Shown here piece by piece: positions 7,750-15,524 of a stretch of 64,000 nucleotides of DNA (its first letter is position 1; every line of letters starts with the position of its first letter). A program made the position numbers and the translations under genes. The notes under the pieces were generated by a model. That model saw nothing but the letters and a program-made list of their open reading frames with translations, was not told the DNA's origin and ran no database searches. Origin of the DNA: Natronobacterium texcoconense (GTDB taxonomy: Archaea > Halobacteriota > Halobacteria > Halobacteriales > Natrialbaceae); assembly GCF_900104065.1 (NCBI RefSeq), contig NZ_FNLC01000002.1, forward strand, positions 912,995 to 976,994, given 5' to 3'.

Positions 7750-8217
7750 CTATTCGTCTCCGCATTCGACTCTCGAGAGCGTTCGCTCGACCCGATCCCA
7801 GTGGCTTCCCCGCCAGAAATATTGTCCACACGAGCGACAGCGTCGGACGTCGACTGCGTTCGTGTCGGGGACGTACTCAGGTGAATCGGACGATTCGTCG
7901 ACGGCCTCGAGCGGGCCGTTGCACCGTCCACAAAATCGCGGCTCCGCGGCCAACTCGAGCGAGACGCCCGCCGTGGCGAGTTCCGATAGCTGTTCCTCCA
8001 CGTTGCGGGACTCGAGCAGGATCGATCCCGGTTCCTCGACCGCCCGGTTCGCGAGCGCGACGTCACGCGTCACGACCGTTCGCTCCTCCTCGCGAGCGGT
8101 CTCGAGAAGGGCGTCGTCTTCCTCGAGGCCCCGATCCCCGGCGTAGGCGGTGTCGTGGTTGCACATCCGGAGATAGGAGACGACCCCGCCGCACATGACG
8201 TCGAGGAGGAGTTCCAT
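7750..8217 (-). CDS. Mut7-C (PIN-like) RNase domain protein
   Basis: A 155-residue Mut7-C domain protein. The N-terminal PIN-like fold has an LLLDVMCGGVVSYLRMCNHDTAY start and acidic residues at VVTRDVALANRA. The C-terminal zinc ribbon reads CGRCNG ... CRSCGQYFWRGSHWDR, the family hallmark. Mut7-C proteins are predicted RNases. The start is set at ATG 8217, which overlaps the polX stop by one base (TAATG), so it is translationally coupled as the last gene of the DUF5788-polX operon. Confidence 0.88.
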   Translation of the reverse strand: MELLLDVMCGGVVSYLRMCNHDTAYAGDRGLEEDDALLETAREEERTVVTRDVALANRAVEEPGSILLESRNVEEQLSELATAGVSLELAAEPRFCGRCNGPLEAVDESSDSPEYVPDTNAVDVRRCRSCGQYFWRGSHWDRVERTLSRVECGDE

Positions 8218-9968
8218 TAGTGAAGGAACGCTCGCAACTGCTCGAGGTCCCAGGTGTTGATCACGTCTTCTGGTTCTGCCCAGCCGCGACGGGCAGTGTG
8301 GACGCCCCAGCGAACGAACTCGAGCGTCGTCGTCCGGTGGGCGTCGGTGTTGATCGCGATCGGTGCGCCCTGTTCGATTGCAGCTTGGACGGCGCTCCCC
8401 CACAGGTCGAGTCGGTGCGGGTTGCTGTTGACCTCGAGGGCGGTGTCGTGGTCGGCCGCGACCCGGCCGAGTTCGGCGGTGTCGAACTCGAGCCCTGAGC
8501 GTTCGTTGAGCAGCCGGCCGCTGGGATGGCCGAGCACGTCGATTGCTGGGTTCTCGAGCGCACGGACGAGACGCTCGGTCGCCGTCTCCGCGTCCTGGTC
8601 GAGACCGCTGTGGGGCGAAGCGACGACGACGTCGAGCGCGTCGATCACTTCCTCCGAGAGACCGATCTCGCCGCTGGCGTCGACGTTCGCCTCGATCCCC
8701 GCGAAGACCTCGATCTCGCTGTCGGTGTCGACCTCGCGGACGACCTCGACCTGTTCCAGGATTTCCTCCTCCGAGAGCCCCATGCCGCCGACGACGCCGG
8801 GACCTTCAGCGTGGTCCGCGATCCCGAAGTAGTCGTAGCCGCGTTCCTCGGCGGCTGCGACCATCTCCGCGACGGTATTGTTCCCGTCCGACCACTCGGT
8901 ATGGGTGTGGAGGTCGCCCCGAATGTCCTCCCGGGTCAGCAGGTCCGGCAGCTCGCCGTTTTCCGCAGCTGCGATCTCCCCGCGATCCTCGCGGAGTTCC
9001 GGTGGAATCCAGGGGAGGCCGAGCGCCTCGTACATCCCTTCCTCGGTGTCGCCGGCGACGCGGTCGCCGACCCGCTGGCCTTCCTGGGCATCCTCGAGGT
9101 CGCTGACGTCGAACGCACCGTACTCGTTCAACTTCATCTCGCGGTCGATCGCGTAGTTGCGAAGCCGAACGTTGTGGTCCTTGCTGCCCGTAAAGTACTG
9201 CAGCGCGGAGCCGAACTCCTCCGGCGCGACGACTCGCAGATCGATCCGGATCTCGCCGACGCGGACGCTGGCCTTCGCAGGGCCGGACTCGATCTCGCTG
9301 TCGACGGAATCCCAGTCGACGAACGCCTCGACCACGTCCTCCGGCGAGTCGGTCGCCGCGAGCACGTCCACGTCGCCGATCGTCTCGCGCCACCGCCGGA
9401 TCGAACCTGCGACCTCACATCGGTCGACAGTCTCGAGTCCCTCGAGAAAGGCGAGCACGTCGTCCGCGAGCGGTCGAGCCTCACCCAGTAAGTGTCGCTG
9501 TCCGACCTCGCGGGCGAACTCGAGGTTGTCGCGGATATTCTCCTCTGTCTTGGGACCGAACCCCTTGACCTCCTGAATCTCGCCGTTCTCGGCGGCTTCC
9601 TCGAGGTCGTCTAACGTCTCGATTCCGAGTTCCCGATACAGTTTCCCGGCCGTCTTCGGGCCGACGCCCTCGATCCGCGTGACGTCCGCGATGTCGATCG
9701 GCAACTCAGCGCGCAGTTCCTCGAGTTCCTCGATCGCGCCGGTCTCGACGTACTCGACGATCTTCGAGGCGATGGCGTCGCCGATTCCCTCGATCCCCTC
9801 GATGGCCTCGCGGTCGCCGTCGGCGACGTAGTCCGCGATCGGCGTCGGATGCGAGCGGACGTTCTCCGCCGCACGGCGGTACGCCCGGGGCTTGTACTCG
9901 ACGTCGTCGGCCTCGAGCAGGTCGGCGAACTCCTCGAATCGGCCGGCAATTTCGGCGTTCGTCGCCAT
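8217..9968 (-). CDS. polX: Family X DNA polymerase with PHP domain (PolX)
   Basis: A 583-residue PolX that fills short gaps in base-excision or end repair. In order: an N-terminal helix-hairpin-helix 8-kDa domain (about 1-150, with GIGDAIASKIVEY and VEGVGPKTAGKLY-type HhH motifs); a nucleotidyltransferase palm (SIRRWRETIGDVDVLA, the DxD metal site); thumb (about 200-320); and a C-terminal PHP domain (DLHTHTEWSDG to HPSGRL and NTDAH) that gives 3'-5' exonuclease or phosphatase activity. The length matches the bacterial/archaeal type. It overlaps its upstream gene (TGATG) and downstream gene (TAATG) by one base each. Confidence 0.95.
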   Translation of the reverse strand: MATNAEIAGRFEEFADLLEADDVEYKPRAYRRAAENVRSHPTPIADYVADGDREAIEGIEGIGDAIASKIVEYVETGAIEELEELRAELPIDIADVTRIEGVGPKTAGKLYRELGIETLDDLEEAAENGEIQEVKGFGPKTEENIRDNLEFAREVGQRHLLGEARPLADDVLAFLEGLETVDRCEVAGSIRRWRETIGDVDVLAATDSPEDVVEAFVDWDSVDSEIESGPAKASVRVGEIRIDLRVVAPEEFGSALQYFTGSKDHNVRLRNYAIDREMKLNEYGAFDVSDLEDAQEGQRVGDRVAGDTEEGMYEALGLPWIPPELREDRGEIAAAENGELPDLLTREDIRGDLHTHTEWSDGNNTVAEMVAAAEERGYDYFGIADHAEGPGVVGGMGLSEEEILEQVEVVREVDTDSEIEVFAGIEANVDASGEIGLSEEVIDALDVVVASPHSGLDQDAETATERLVRALENPAIDVLGHPSGRLLNERSGLEFDTAELGRVAADHDTALEVNSNPHRLDLWGSAVQAAIEQGAPIAINTDAHRTTTLEFVRWGVHTARRGWAEPEDVINTWDLEQLRAFLH

Positions 9969-10408
9969 CAGCGACCCCTCCGTTTGCCCTGATCGTCGTC
10001 CTGTCCCAGCGCCTTCTTCAGGAACGACATCCAGCGTTTGCGATCCTGGGCCTGCTTCGCCTGCTGCTCGCGCTCTAAGTCGGTCGGCCCGAGACTCTCG
10101 AGAGCGTTCAGCGCGCGATCGATGCCGATGATACTGCCGGCGAGTTCCTCGCCTCTCTCTCGGGAGATGTCCCCCTCCTCGATTTGCTCGAGGCGCTCGA
10201 GCCGTTCGCGACGCAGGTTCTTTTTGGCCTGCTCGACGCGGTCGCGTTCCCCGGGCGGCACCGTCTCACGGCGCTTGATCTCGAAGACGAACGTCCTGAG
10301 ATCAATCTCCTCCTCCTGGACCTCGATGGTCTCGGGAATGTCCGCGCCGACGGTCGCGCCCTCGCGCTCGACGCGCTCGAGCAGTTGCTTGCGCTCGTAC
10401 TCTTGCAC
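9968..10408 (-). CDS. DUF5788 family protein
   Basis: A haloarchaeal protein of unknown function of about 146 residues, charged and largely helical (EQAKKNLRRERLERLEQIEEGD). The GTG at 10408 (VQEYERKQLLERVE) is preferred over a TTG at 10435, because relatives begin with the EYERKQLLER segment. It is the first gene of a three-gene minus-strand operon: its TGA overlaps the ATG of polX, which is in turn coupled to a Mut7-C nuclease. This suggests a role linked to DNA repair, but only by context. Confidence 0.75.
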   Translation of the reverse strand: MQEYERKQLLERVEREGATVGADIPETIEVQEEEIDLRTFVFEIKRRETVPPGERDRVEQAKKNLRRERLERLEQIEEGDISRERGEELAGSIIGIDRALNALESLGPTDLEREQQAKQAQDRKRWMSFLKKALGQDDDQGKRRGR

Positions 10409-10524
10409 GCCTCGATATGGGTTCCGGGGAGCCAAAAGTGTACAGTACGCGGCAGGTCGGCGTGTCGGCCTCGAGGCAACGCGAACCCCAAATCCCTTAG
10501 CAACTCACCACTTACCCCAGCCCA

Positions 10525-11487
10525 ATGGCCCAGTGCGACGTGTGTGGGAAAGACGAAAACATGCCGTACAACTGTCGGCACTGTGGCGGAACCCACTGTG
10601 CCGACCATCGGCTCCCGGAGAATCACAACTGCTCCGGGCTCGAGAACTGGAACGACCCCGGTGGCGTCTTCGGTAGCGGCTTCGACGAAAGCGTCCAGTC
10701 CGGGAGTTCGGGGACATCGAAGTCGGTCAGCTCGAGAGTCCTCGACGCGTTGCCGATCGACACCGGTCCGGGCGGCCCGCTGGCGTACTTCCGCGGGAAC
10801 ATGACCTACACGGTGTTGCTACTGATGTGGGTGACGTTCATCCTCCAGTGGCTGTCGATCCTGTTTGGCGGCGTGCTCGGAATACCGAACCTCCACCGGA
10901 TGCTGTTCGTCCTGACGCCGCAGAATCCCGAGTACGTCTGGACGTGGGTGACGTCGATCTTCGCCCACGATCCGGAGTGGATCTTCCACATCGTCTTCAA
11001 CAGCATCGTGATATTCTTCTTCGGCCCGATAGTCGAGCGGTACGTCGGATCGAAGAAGTTCGCGATCCTGTTCGTCGTCAGTGGTGCACTGGCGGGCCTC
11101 AGCCAGATCGCGGTCCAGATCGGCCAGGGTTTCGCACAGATCCCTGGCGTCGGCGGCGTCGTCGGAGCCAGTGGCGCCGCACTCGCGATTATGGGCGTCG
11201 TCACCGTCCTGAACCCGAAACTTCGGGTCTACCTGATGTTCATGATCCCGATGCCGATCTGGGTACTCACCGCAGGGATCGCCCTCATCAGCATCTTCTT
11301 CGTCGGTACCGGCGGCGGTGGCACTATCGCACACGCAGCACATCTCGTCGGCCTGCTCATCGGCCTCGGCTACGGCGAGTACGTCAAGCGAACCCAGAAC
11401 GTCCGCACGCCGAATCAGTTGCAACTCGGCGGCGGTCCCGGTGGACCGGGTGGACCGGGCGGACCCGGCGGTCGACGTCGGTTCTAA
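10525..11487 (+). CDS. Rhomboid intramembrane protease fused to an AN1 zinc finger
   Basis: A 320-residue protein. Residues 4-36 match the AN1 zinc finger exactly (C4-x2-C7-x9-C17-x2-C20-x4-C25-x2-H28-x5-H34-x-C36). A polar linker leads to a six-span rhomboid domain (about 95-290) with the catalytic serine in GASGA (S216) and histidine in AHAAHLVG (H273). Rhomboids cleave membrane proteins within the bilayer. The AN1 part would sit on the N-terminal side and may bind substrates or partners. The C-terminus is a glycine-proline repeat ending RRRF. ATG 10525 is divergent from the DUF5788 operon. Confidence 0.92.
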   Translation: MAQCDVCGKDENMPYNCRHCGGTHCADHRLPENHNCSGLENWNDPGGVFGSGFDESVQSGSSGTSKSVSSRVLDALPIDTGPGGPLAYFRGNMTYTVLLLMWVTFILQWLSILFGGVLGIPNLHRMLFVLTPQNPEYVWTWVTSIFAHDPEWIFHIVFNSIVIFFFGPIVERYVGSKKFAILFVVSGALAGLSQIAVQIGQGFAQIPGVGGVVGASGAALAIMGVVTVLNPKLRVYLMFMIPMPIWVLTAGIALISIFFVGTGGGGTIAHAAHLVGLLIGLGYGEYVKRTQNVRTPNQLQLGGGPGGPGGPGGPGGRRRF

Positions 11488-11589
11488 TCGAGACCGTCGT
11501 AGACCGATCCGCACGCTCTTTCTGTGCTTTCTGATAACTGGTACACGTAGGCCACGGATTGGGCAGATGACGGTCGATAGCTGTTCAGT

Positions 11590-11757
11590 TCAGCCGGATT
11601 TCGTTTCACGAACGACGAGTAGAACGGTCCCGATCGCGACAACGACGCCGATAGTTAGACGCATCGTTGGCGTAACGTCGACAGTTTGACCGACGGCGAC
11701 ACCTGCAGCGACAGAAACGAGGACCAGGAATGCCACGCCCAGTTTTTTCGCATCCAT
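11590..11757 (-). CDS. Small two-span membrane protein
   Basis: A 55-residue protein, MDAKKLGVAFLVLVS at its start, with two predicted membrane spans (about 6-23 and 31-48) and a charged RETKSG end. ATG 11757 is preferred over 11772 because it places the lysines directly before the first span. It has its own orientation between the rhomboid and endonuclease V genes. No family is recognised. Small membrane proteins of this kind are common and usually uncharacterised. Confidence 0.5.
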   Translation of the reverse strand: MDAKKLGVAFLVLVSVAAGVAVGQTVDVTPTMRLTIGVVVAIGTVLLVVRETKSG

Positions 11758-11898
11758 GGGGCGGAAGTACACGACGTTCGTCTTTGAATGTTAGGTAGCC
11801 AACATCAATACTGCGTTCAGTTCACGGAACAGCGAGAACCAGTCTCCGACACCCACACACCCTGCAACTGATTTTCCTCGAGCGGCAACGCCTCGGCA

Positions 11899-12729
11899 AT
11901 GACCACACGCCCCGACCTCGCGCCCGAACCCGGACTCTCGCGCGACGAGATGGAGGCCCTCCAGCGCGAGATTGCCACTGCCGCCGTCTTCGAGGACGAC
12001 TTCGCGTTCGACGACGAGGCCATCGCGCCGTCACGACGAGACGACCAGCAGTCGACCCTCTCCGACTCGTCGGCCGCGGCCGCGAGTCCCGACGACGACG
12101 ACCGGCACGCGCTCGAGAACCCACCCATCGTCGCCGGCGTCGACCAGTCCTTCATCGACGACGACCGCGCGCTCTCCGCCGTCGTCGCAATGCAAGCCGG
12201 CGAGGTGATCGAACGCGTCCACGCCGTGACGCCCCTCGAGATCCCCTACGTTCCCGGCCTGCTCGCCTTCCGCGAGGGTGGGCCGATCCTGGCGGCACTC
12301 GAGGAACTGTCCGTCGATCCCGACCTCCTGTTGTTCGACGGCAGCGGCCGCATCCACTTTCGGCAGGCCGGGATCGCGACCCACGTCGGCGTCGTCCGCG
12401 ACGTCCCCAGCGTCGGCGTCGCGAAGAGCCTGCTCTGTGGCGAACCAGCCGACTCCACCGAGAACCTCCCCGCAGGAACCCGCGTCCCGATCGAAGCGAA
12501 CTCGAGGGTAGACGCCCCTGACGGCACCCTGCTAGGATACGCCGTCCAGACGCGCCAGTACGACTCCCCGGACCGGTACATCAATCCGCTCTACGTCAGC
12601 CCCGGCCACCGCGTCGGCCCGGAGACCGCCGCCGACGTCGTGCAGGCGCTTTCCTCACAGTACAAGCTTCCCGAACCCGTCCGACTGGCCGACAGCTACG
12701 CCGACGAGGCGAAGTCCCTCGTGGAGTAG
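11899..12729 (+). CDS. nfi: Endonuclease V
   Basis: A 276-residue endonuclease V, which nicks DNA (or RNA) one base 3' of deoxyinosine. Family landmarks are VAGVDQSF (first catalytic Asp), IPYVPGLLAFREG (Glu and the strand-separating wedge region), LLFDGSGRIHFRQAGIATHVG (second Asp) and VAKSLL. An acidic disordered insert near residues 35-75 separates the first helix from the core and makes it longer than bacterial enzymes. It stands alone and is followed by 830 bases without genes. Confidence 0.93.
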   Translation: MTTRPDLAPEPGLSRDEMEALQREIATAAVFEDDFAFDDEAIAPSRRDDQQSTLSDSSAAAASPDDDDRHALENPPIVAGVDQSFIDDDRALSAVVAMQAGEVIERVHAVTPLEIPYVPGLLAFREGGPILAALEELSVDPDLLLFDGSGRIHFRQAGIATHVGVVRDVPSVGVAKSLLCGEPADSTENLPAGTRVPIEANSRVDAPDGTLLGYAVQTRQYDSPDRYINPLYVSPGHRVGPETAADVVQALSSQYKLPEPVRLADSYADEAKSLVE

Positions 12730-12835
12730 CGCTCGAGAGCGTGCCAGAAATGCTGGACGTTGGTTGATGGAGGCCTCCGAGGAAGGAGTGGAACCAGGAC
12801 GCCTCCGAAAGCCCCCAGCACGCTCGAGGGCTGTG

Positions 12836-12917
12836 ATACGGACTGCTATAAGTCATTGACGGCGCAACCGCGAACCGTCTTGCGGTTGCGCCAGGAAATC
12901 GTTATAGCAGACCGTAT
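12836..12917. repeat. Palindromic element, family A copy 1
   Basis: The 82-base element reads ATACGGACTGCTATAA at the left end and its inverse with one mismatch at the right end. An inner perfect 11-base stem, GGCGCAACCGC with GCGGTTGCGCC, closes a 10-base loop GAACCGTCTT. The same ends and a similar loop occur at 48164-48243 with a different inner stem. Confidence 0.8.
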
Positions 12918-12980
12918 GACTCGCTGCGCGCTTCGCTCGCGACGCTCGCTCCAGTGCTTGCATCGTCTCGCACCTCGAGC

Positions 12981-13263
12981 GTCCCGGCCCCTTTCAGTCC
13001 CACCCACAGATCCGCTTCCTCCCCAGCCGACTCGTTCGCTCCCTCCGGTCACTCACTCGACCACCGGGAGACGTAACCGTCTCCCGAGCCTTCGCTCGTT
13101 CCACTCACGAAGACCTCGCGCAGTGTAAGCGACGCGCCCTCGCAGTGCTCGAGCGCGTCGTCAGCGCGCGCCACGAGGCCGGGAGCGGGGCTCGAGCACC
13201 GCGAGAGCCGCGCGACCCGGGGAAGGGCAGGCTGCTACCGTCGGGCGGGACTGAAAGGGGCCG
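12981..13263. repeat. Inverted pair of a 21-base motif
   Basis: The motif GGGACTGAAAGGGGCCG with its GGGY prefix occurs on the plus strand at 13243-13263 and on the minus strand within 12981-13005. Twenty of 21 bases are the same. The two copies face each other about 240 bases apart. Confidence 0.7.
13065..13086. other. Perfect hairpin with TAAC loop
   Basis: CGGGAGACG pairs perfectly with CGTCTCCCG around a four-base TAAC loop, between the two inverted motif copies. The function is unknown. The loop is the same as in the hairpin at the spt5 stop codon. Confidence 0.5.
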
Positions 13264-13334
13264 ATCCGGTCGGGGAGCGTGCCGGCCGAAGCACCGCAGC
13301 GACCATCGGGAGCGAGGAGCGCACGTCGGCAGGC

Positions 13335-13490
13335 GACTCGAGCGGATCGGGGGCTTTCGGGTTGTTCGACTCCGCGCCATCTCGAGCGACAAACGGGTCA
13401 CGATAGACGTGGGACTCGAGCGGAGAGAGGACTTTCGAGGTATTCGAACCCTTGCTGTCTTGAGCAACGAACGAGTCACGACGTCCATTC
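13335..13490. repeat. Degenerate tandem duplication, period 78
   Basis: Two adjacent 78-base units start with GACTCGAGCGGA at 13335 and 13413. They share ACTTTCG/GCTTTCG, GTTCGA/ATTCGA, GAGC and GTCACGA blocks at the same offsets. The period is a multiple of three, so one minus-strand frame reads a repeated 26-residue peptide. The drift between units suggests an old duplication. Confidence 0.7.
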
Positions 13491-13523
13491 GAGAGTGAGT
13501 TTACGCGTAGCGCGACAAACCGT

Positions 13524-13539
13524 CGATACTTAGGTATCG
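13524..13539 (+). promoter_or_regulatory. Palindromic operator over the SDR gene promoter
   Basis: CGATACTTAGGTATCG is a perfect 6-4-6 palindrome. Its centre, ACTTAGG, lies about 28 bases before the ATG at 13559, where the TATA box of a leaderless transcript is expected. A bound protein would block TBP. Confidence 0.5.
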
Positions 13540-13558
13540 TCTCACGAACGTATCGGAT

Positions 13559-14464
13559 ATGGCCACCGCTGACGACGAGGGGACCGACGACTCCGTCGGC
13601 GACGATCCGGGTGCAGAGAGCGAGGACCGCTACACTCGCAAGCGGTCCGTCCTGATCACCGGCTGTTCGTCCGGTATCGGCCGCGCGACGGCCGCAGCCT
13701 TCCTCGAGGAGAACTGGCAGGTGTTCGCGACCGCGCGCAACGTCGAGGACATCGAAGACCTCGAGGAGGCGGGCTGTACGACGCTCGAACTCGACGTCAC
13801 CGACCCCGACCAGATCGCACGAGCGGTCGAGCGAACGGTCGACGTCGCCGGGGCGATCGACTGTCTGGTGAACAACGCCGGCTACGCCCAGATGGGGCCG
13901 CTCGAGGACGTCTCCACCGCTGACCTGCATCGGCAGTTCGACGTCAACGTCTACGGGCCCCACCGACTCGTGCGCGCTGCATTACCCCACATGCGCGCTC
14001 AGGGTGCGGGCCGGATCGTCAACGTCTCGAGCGTCAACGGCCGGATCGCCGTGCCGGGAACTGGCGCGTACGCTGGGTCGAAACACGCGCTCGAGGCGAT
14101 GAGCGACGCGCTGCGGGCGGAAGTCGAGGAGTTCGGGATCGACGTGGTCGTCGTCGAACCCGGCCCGGTCGAGACGGAGTTCGTGGACCGGGTCGACGAG
14201 GAGCTGCCGGAGAACGAGCGGACGCCGGCTTACGAGACGCTGTACGAACTGATCGGCGAACTACAGCTGGTCGGCGGCGGAAAGGGTGGCCCGTTCGCCT
14301 CCAAACCGGAAGACGTCGCGAAGGCGATTCTGACCGCGAGCACGACGCCCGAGCCGCCGGCACGGTATCCGGTCGGGCCGCTCGCTCAGTACGGCGTCTA
14401 CGCTCGGTTCCTCCCGGAACGGCTTCGCGACGCCGGTTACGCCGTTCTCCGAAAGCTCGTCTGA
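13559..14464 (+). CDS. Short-chain dehydrogenase/reductase (SDR)
   Basis: A 301-residue classical SDR oxidoreductase using NAD(P)H. After an acidic N-terminal extension of about 25 residues, the Rossmann motif TGCSSGIG is followed by NNAGYAQ, the catalytic serine region VNVSSVNG and YAGSK (Tyr-x-x-x-Lys). PGPVETEF follows as in other family members. The substrate is not predictable. ATG 13559 fits a leaderless start below a TATA-like ACTTAGG that overlaps a perfect palindrome, so the gene is probably regulated. No regulator gene is directly adjacent. Confidence 0.9.
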   Translation: MATADDEGTDDSVGDDPGAESEDRYTRKRSVLITGCSSGIGRATAAAFLEENWQVFATARNVEDIEDLEEAGCTTLELDVTDPDQIARAVERTVDVAGAIDCLVNNAGYAQMGPLEDVSTADLHRQFDVNVYGPHRLVRAALPHMRAQGAGRIVNVSSVNGRIAVPGTGAYAGSKHALEAMSDALRAEVEEFGIDVVVVEPGPVETEFVDRVDEELPENERTPAYETLYELIGELQLVGGGKGGPFASKPEDVAKAILTASTTPEPPARYPVGPLAQYGVYARFLPERLRDAGYAVLRKLV

Positions 14465-14554
14465 GCGCGGTCGTCTCCCCGAACTCGCCCACATCGACAC
14501 CACTCGAGCGCGACAGAACGTTCTTGGTAGCGGAACGAAAACGACGGTGTAAGC

Positions 14555-15121
14555 GTGCCCTCCGATTCAGATTCTCCGTCCGGCGTCGTCGCCCTCGCGG
14601 ATACCGTCTCGGACCTGCTGTACGGCATCACCGGCTGGTCGCTGGTCGTCCTCGCACTCATGATCGCCATCGCCGGCGTTCAGGTTCTCGTCTCGCTCGA
14701 GACGGCCACGACAGCGGTGATCGGCGCGACAATCCTGTTCGTCCTCGCGTTCGTCACCGCCGCGTTCGGCATCTTCGTCAATCCCCGGTTCCGAACGCGA
14801 CTCGAGCGCCGACACGGACTCTCGACGTTCGGCCGCGTCCACAGCGTCGACCGGCGCACCATCAAGCCCGACGAGGAGTGCCACGAGCGATGTGTCTCCT
14901 GCCAGAAGCGAGTCGAGAAGGGGCTCGTCCGCCGCTACCGCGAGGAGTTCGCGCTCGCGGGCATTCCAGTCTACACGAGTTCCGTGGGGTACAACCACTA
15001 CTGTCTCGAGTGTGCCTCGAGCGAGGTGCTCGGCGAACCACGGATCGACGAGTCCCGGGAATCGACGCCGTCGGTCGACGCCGAAGACGGCGAGAAAGAG
15101 CAGGCCCTCGGTACGGAGTAG
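14555..15121 (+). CDS. Membrane protein with C-terminal cysteine pairs
   Basis: A 188-residue protein with a GTG start. Two membrane spans (about 28-48 and 53-77) are followed by a cytoplasmic domain with CHERCVSCQKR and a later NHYCLECA, four to five cysteines that could bind zinc. The tail is acidic and disordered. I do not recognise the family. A perfect AGAACGTTCT palindrome lies 31-40 bases upstream. It follows the SDR gene by 90 bases on the same strand and is convergent with the small winged-helix gene six bases later. Confidence 0.7.
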   Translation: MPSDSDSPSGVVALADTVSDLLYGITGWSLVVLALMIAIAGVQVLVSLETATTAVIGATILFVLAFVTAAFGIFVNPRFRTRLERRHGLSTFGRVHSVDRRTIKPDEECHERCVSCQKRVEKGLVRRYREEFALAGIPVYTSSVGYNHYCLECASSEVLGEPRIDESRESTPSVDAEDGEKEQALGTE

Positions 15122-15127
15122 CGCCGG

Positions 15128-15391
15128 TCAGTCGCTCGCGGCGTGGGTATCCAGGCCGGATTCGGGCCGTACGAGCGAGTCGGACGTCCGGGCGCGGTCG
15201 GTCGGCACGACCTTGCCGCCCGTACAGTGGCGAACGTATCCGTCCTTCTGTAGCGCGAGACAGCGTCGTTCGATCGTCGCGGGGTGAGTCTCGAGTCGCG
15301 CGGCTAGCTCCGGGATCGTCGCTGGGCTGGACGTCAGGAGGACCTCGAGGAGATGCGCTCGCTTTCCGTCCGGCGGTTCGTCGGTCGGCAT
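15128..15391 (-). CDS. Small winged-helix DNA-binding protein
   Basis: An 87-residue protein. Residues 10-55 form a winged helix-turn-helix: AHLLEVLLTSSPATIPELAARLETHPATIERRC is the helix 1-3 segment, and the wing is GYVRHCTGGKVVPT. A short disordered tail follows. Such proteins act as local transcription regulators. It is divergent from nothing close, and its own upstream region leads to the FAD oxidoreductase end, so a target cannot be proposed from context alone. Confidence 0.75.
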   Translation of the reverse strand: MPTDEPPDGKRAHLLEVLLTSSPATIPELAARLETHPATIERRCLALQKDGYVRHCTGGKVVPTDRARTSDSLVRPESGLDTHAASD

Positions 15392-15524
15392 CGGATGTGT
15401 GAACGGTTACCGTTCGTCGGTATCAAGCACGGCTTCGGTTCTCACTCGCTGGGAGCGTGATTTCCAGTGGTCATCGCTGGTGTGTCCCGTCCACGAGATC
15501 GGTGGAGGAATCCGCCGGAGAATC

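Larger units (their letters stand above)
12730..13523. other. Gene-free island rich in repeats
   Basis: No frame in these 794 bases has coding character; all candidates are arginine-rich or carried by repeats. The stretch contains an 82-base palindromic element, an inverted pair of a 21-base motif, a perfect hairpin and a 78-base tandem duplication, each listed separately. I see no tRNA or other stable RNA consensus. It may be a decayed insertion site. Confidence 0.6.

Noticed and set aside
13430-13455. GGTATTCGAACCC in the tandem repeat as a tRNA remnant or attachment site
   Set aside because: Flanking bases do not form a T stem on either strand, and the other repeat unit has a changed version. 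No integrase gene is near.
12730-13558. A CRISPR array or RNase P/SRP RNA gene in the gene-free island
   Set aside because: There are only two tandem units of 78 bases without spacer structure, and none of the consensus blocks of RNase P or SRP RNA could be found by eye.
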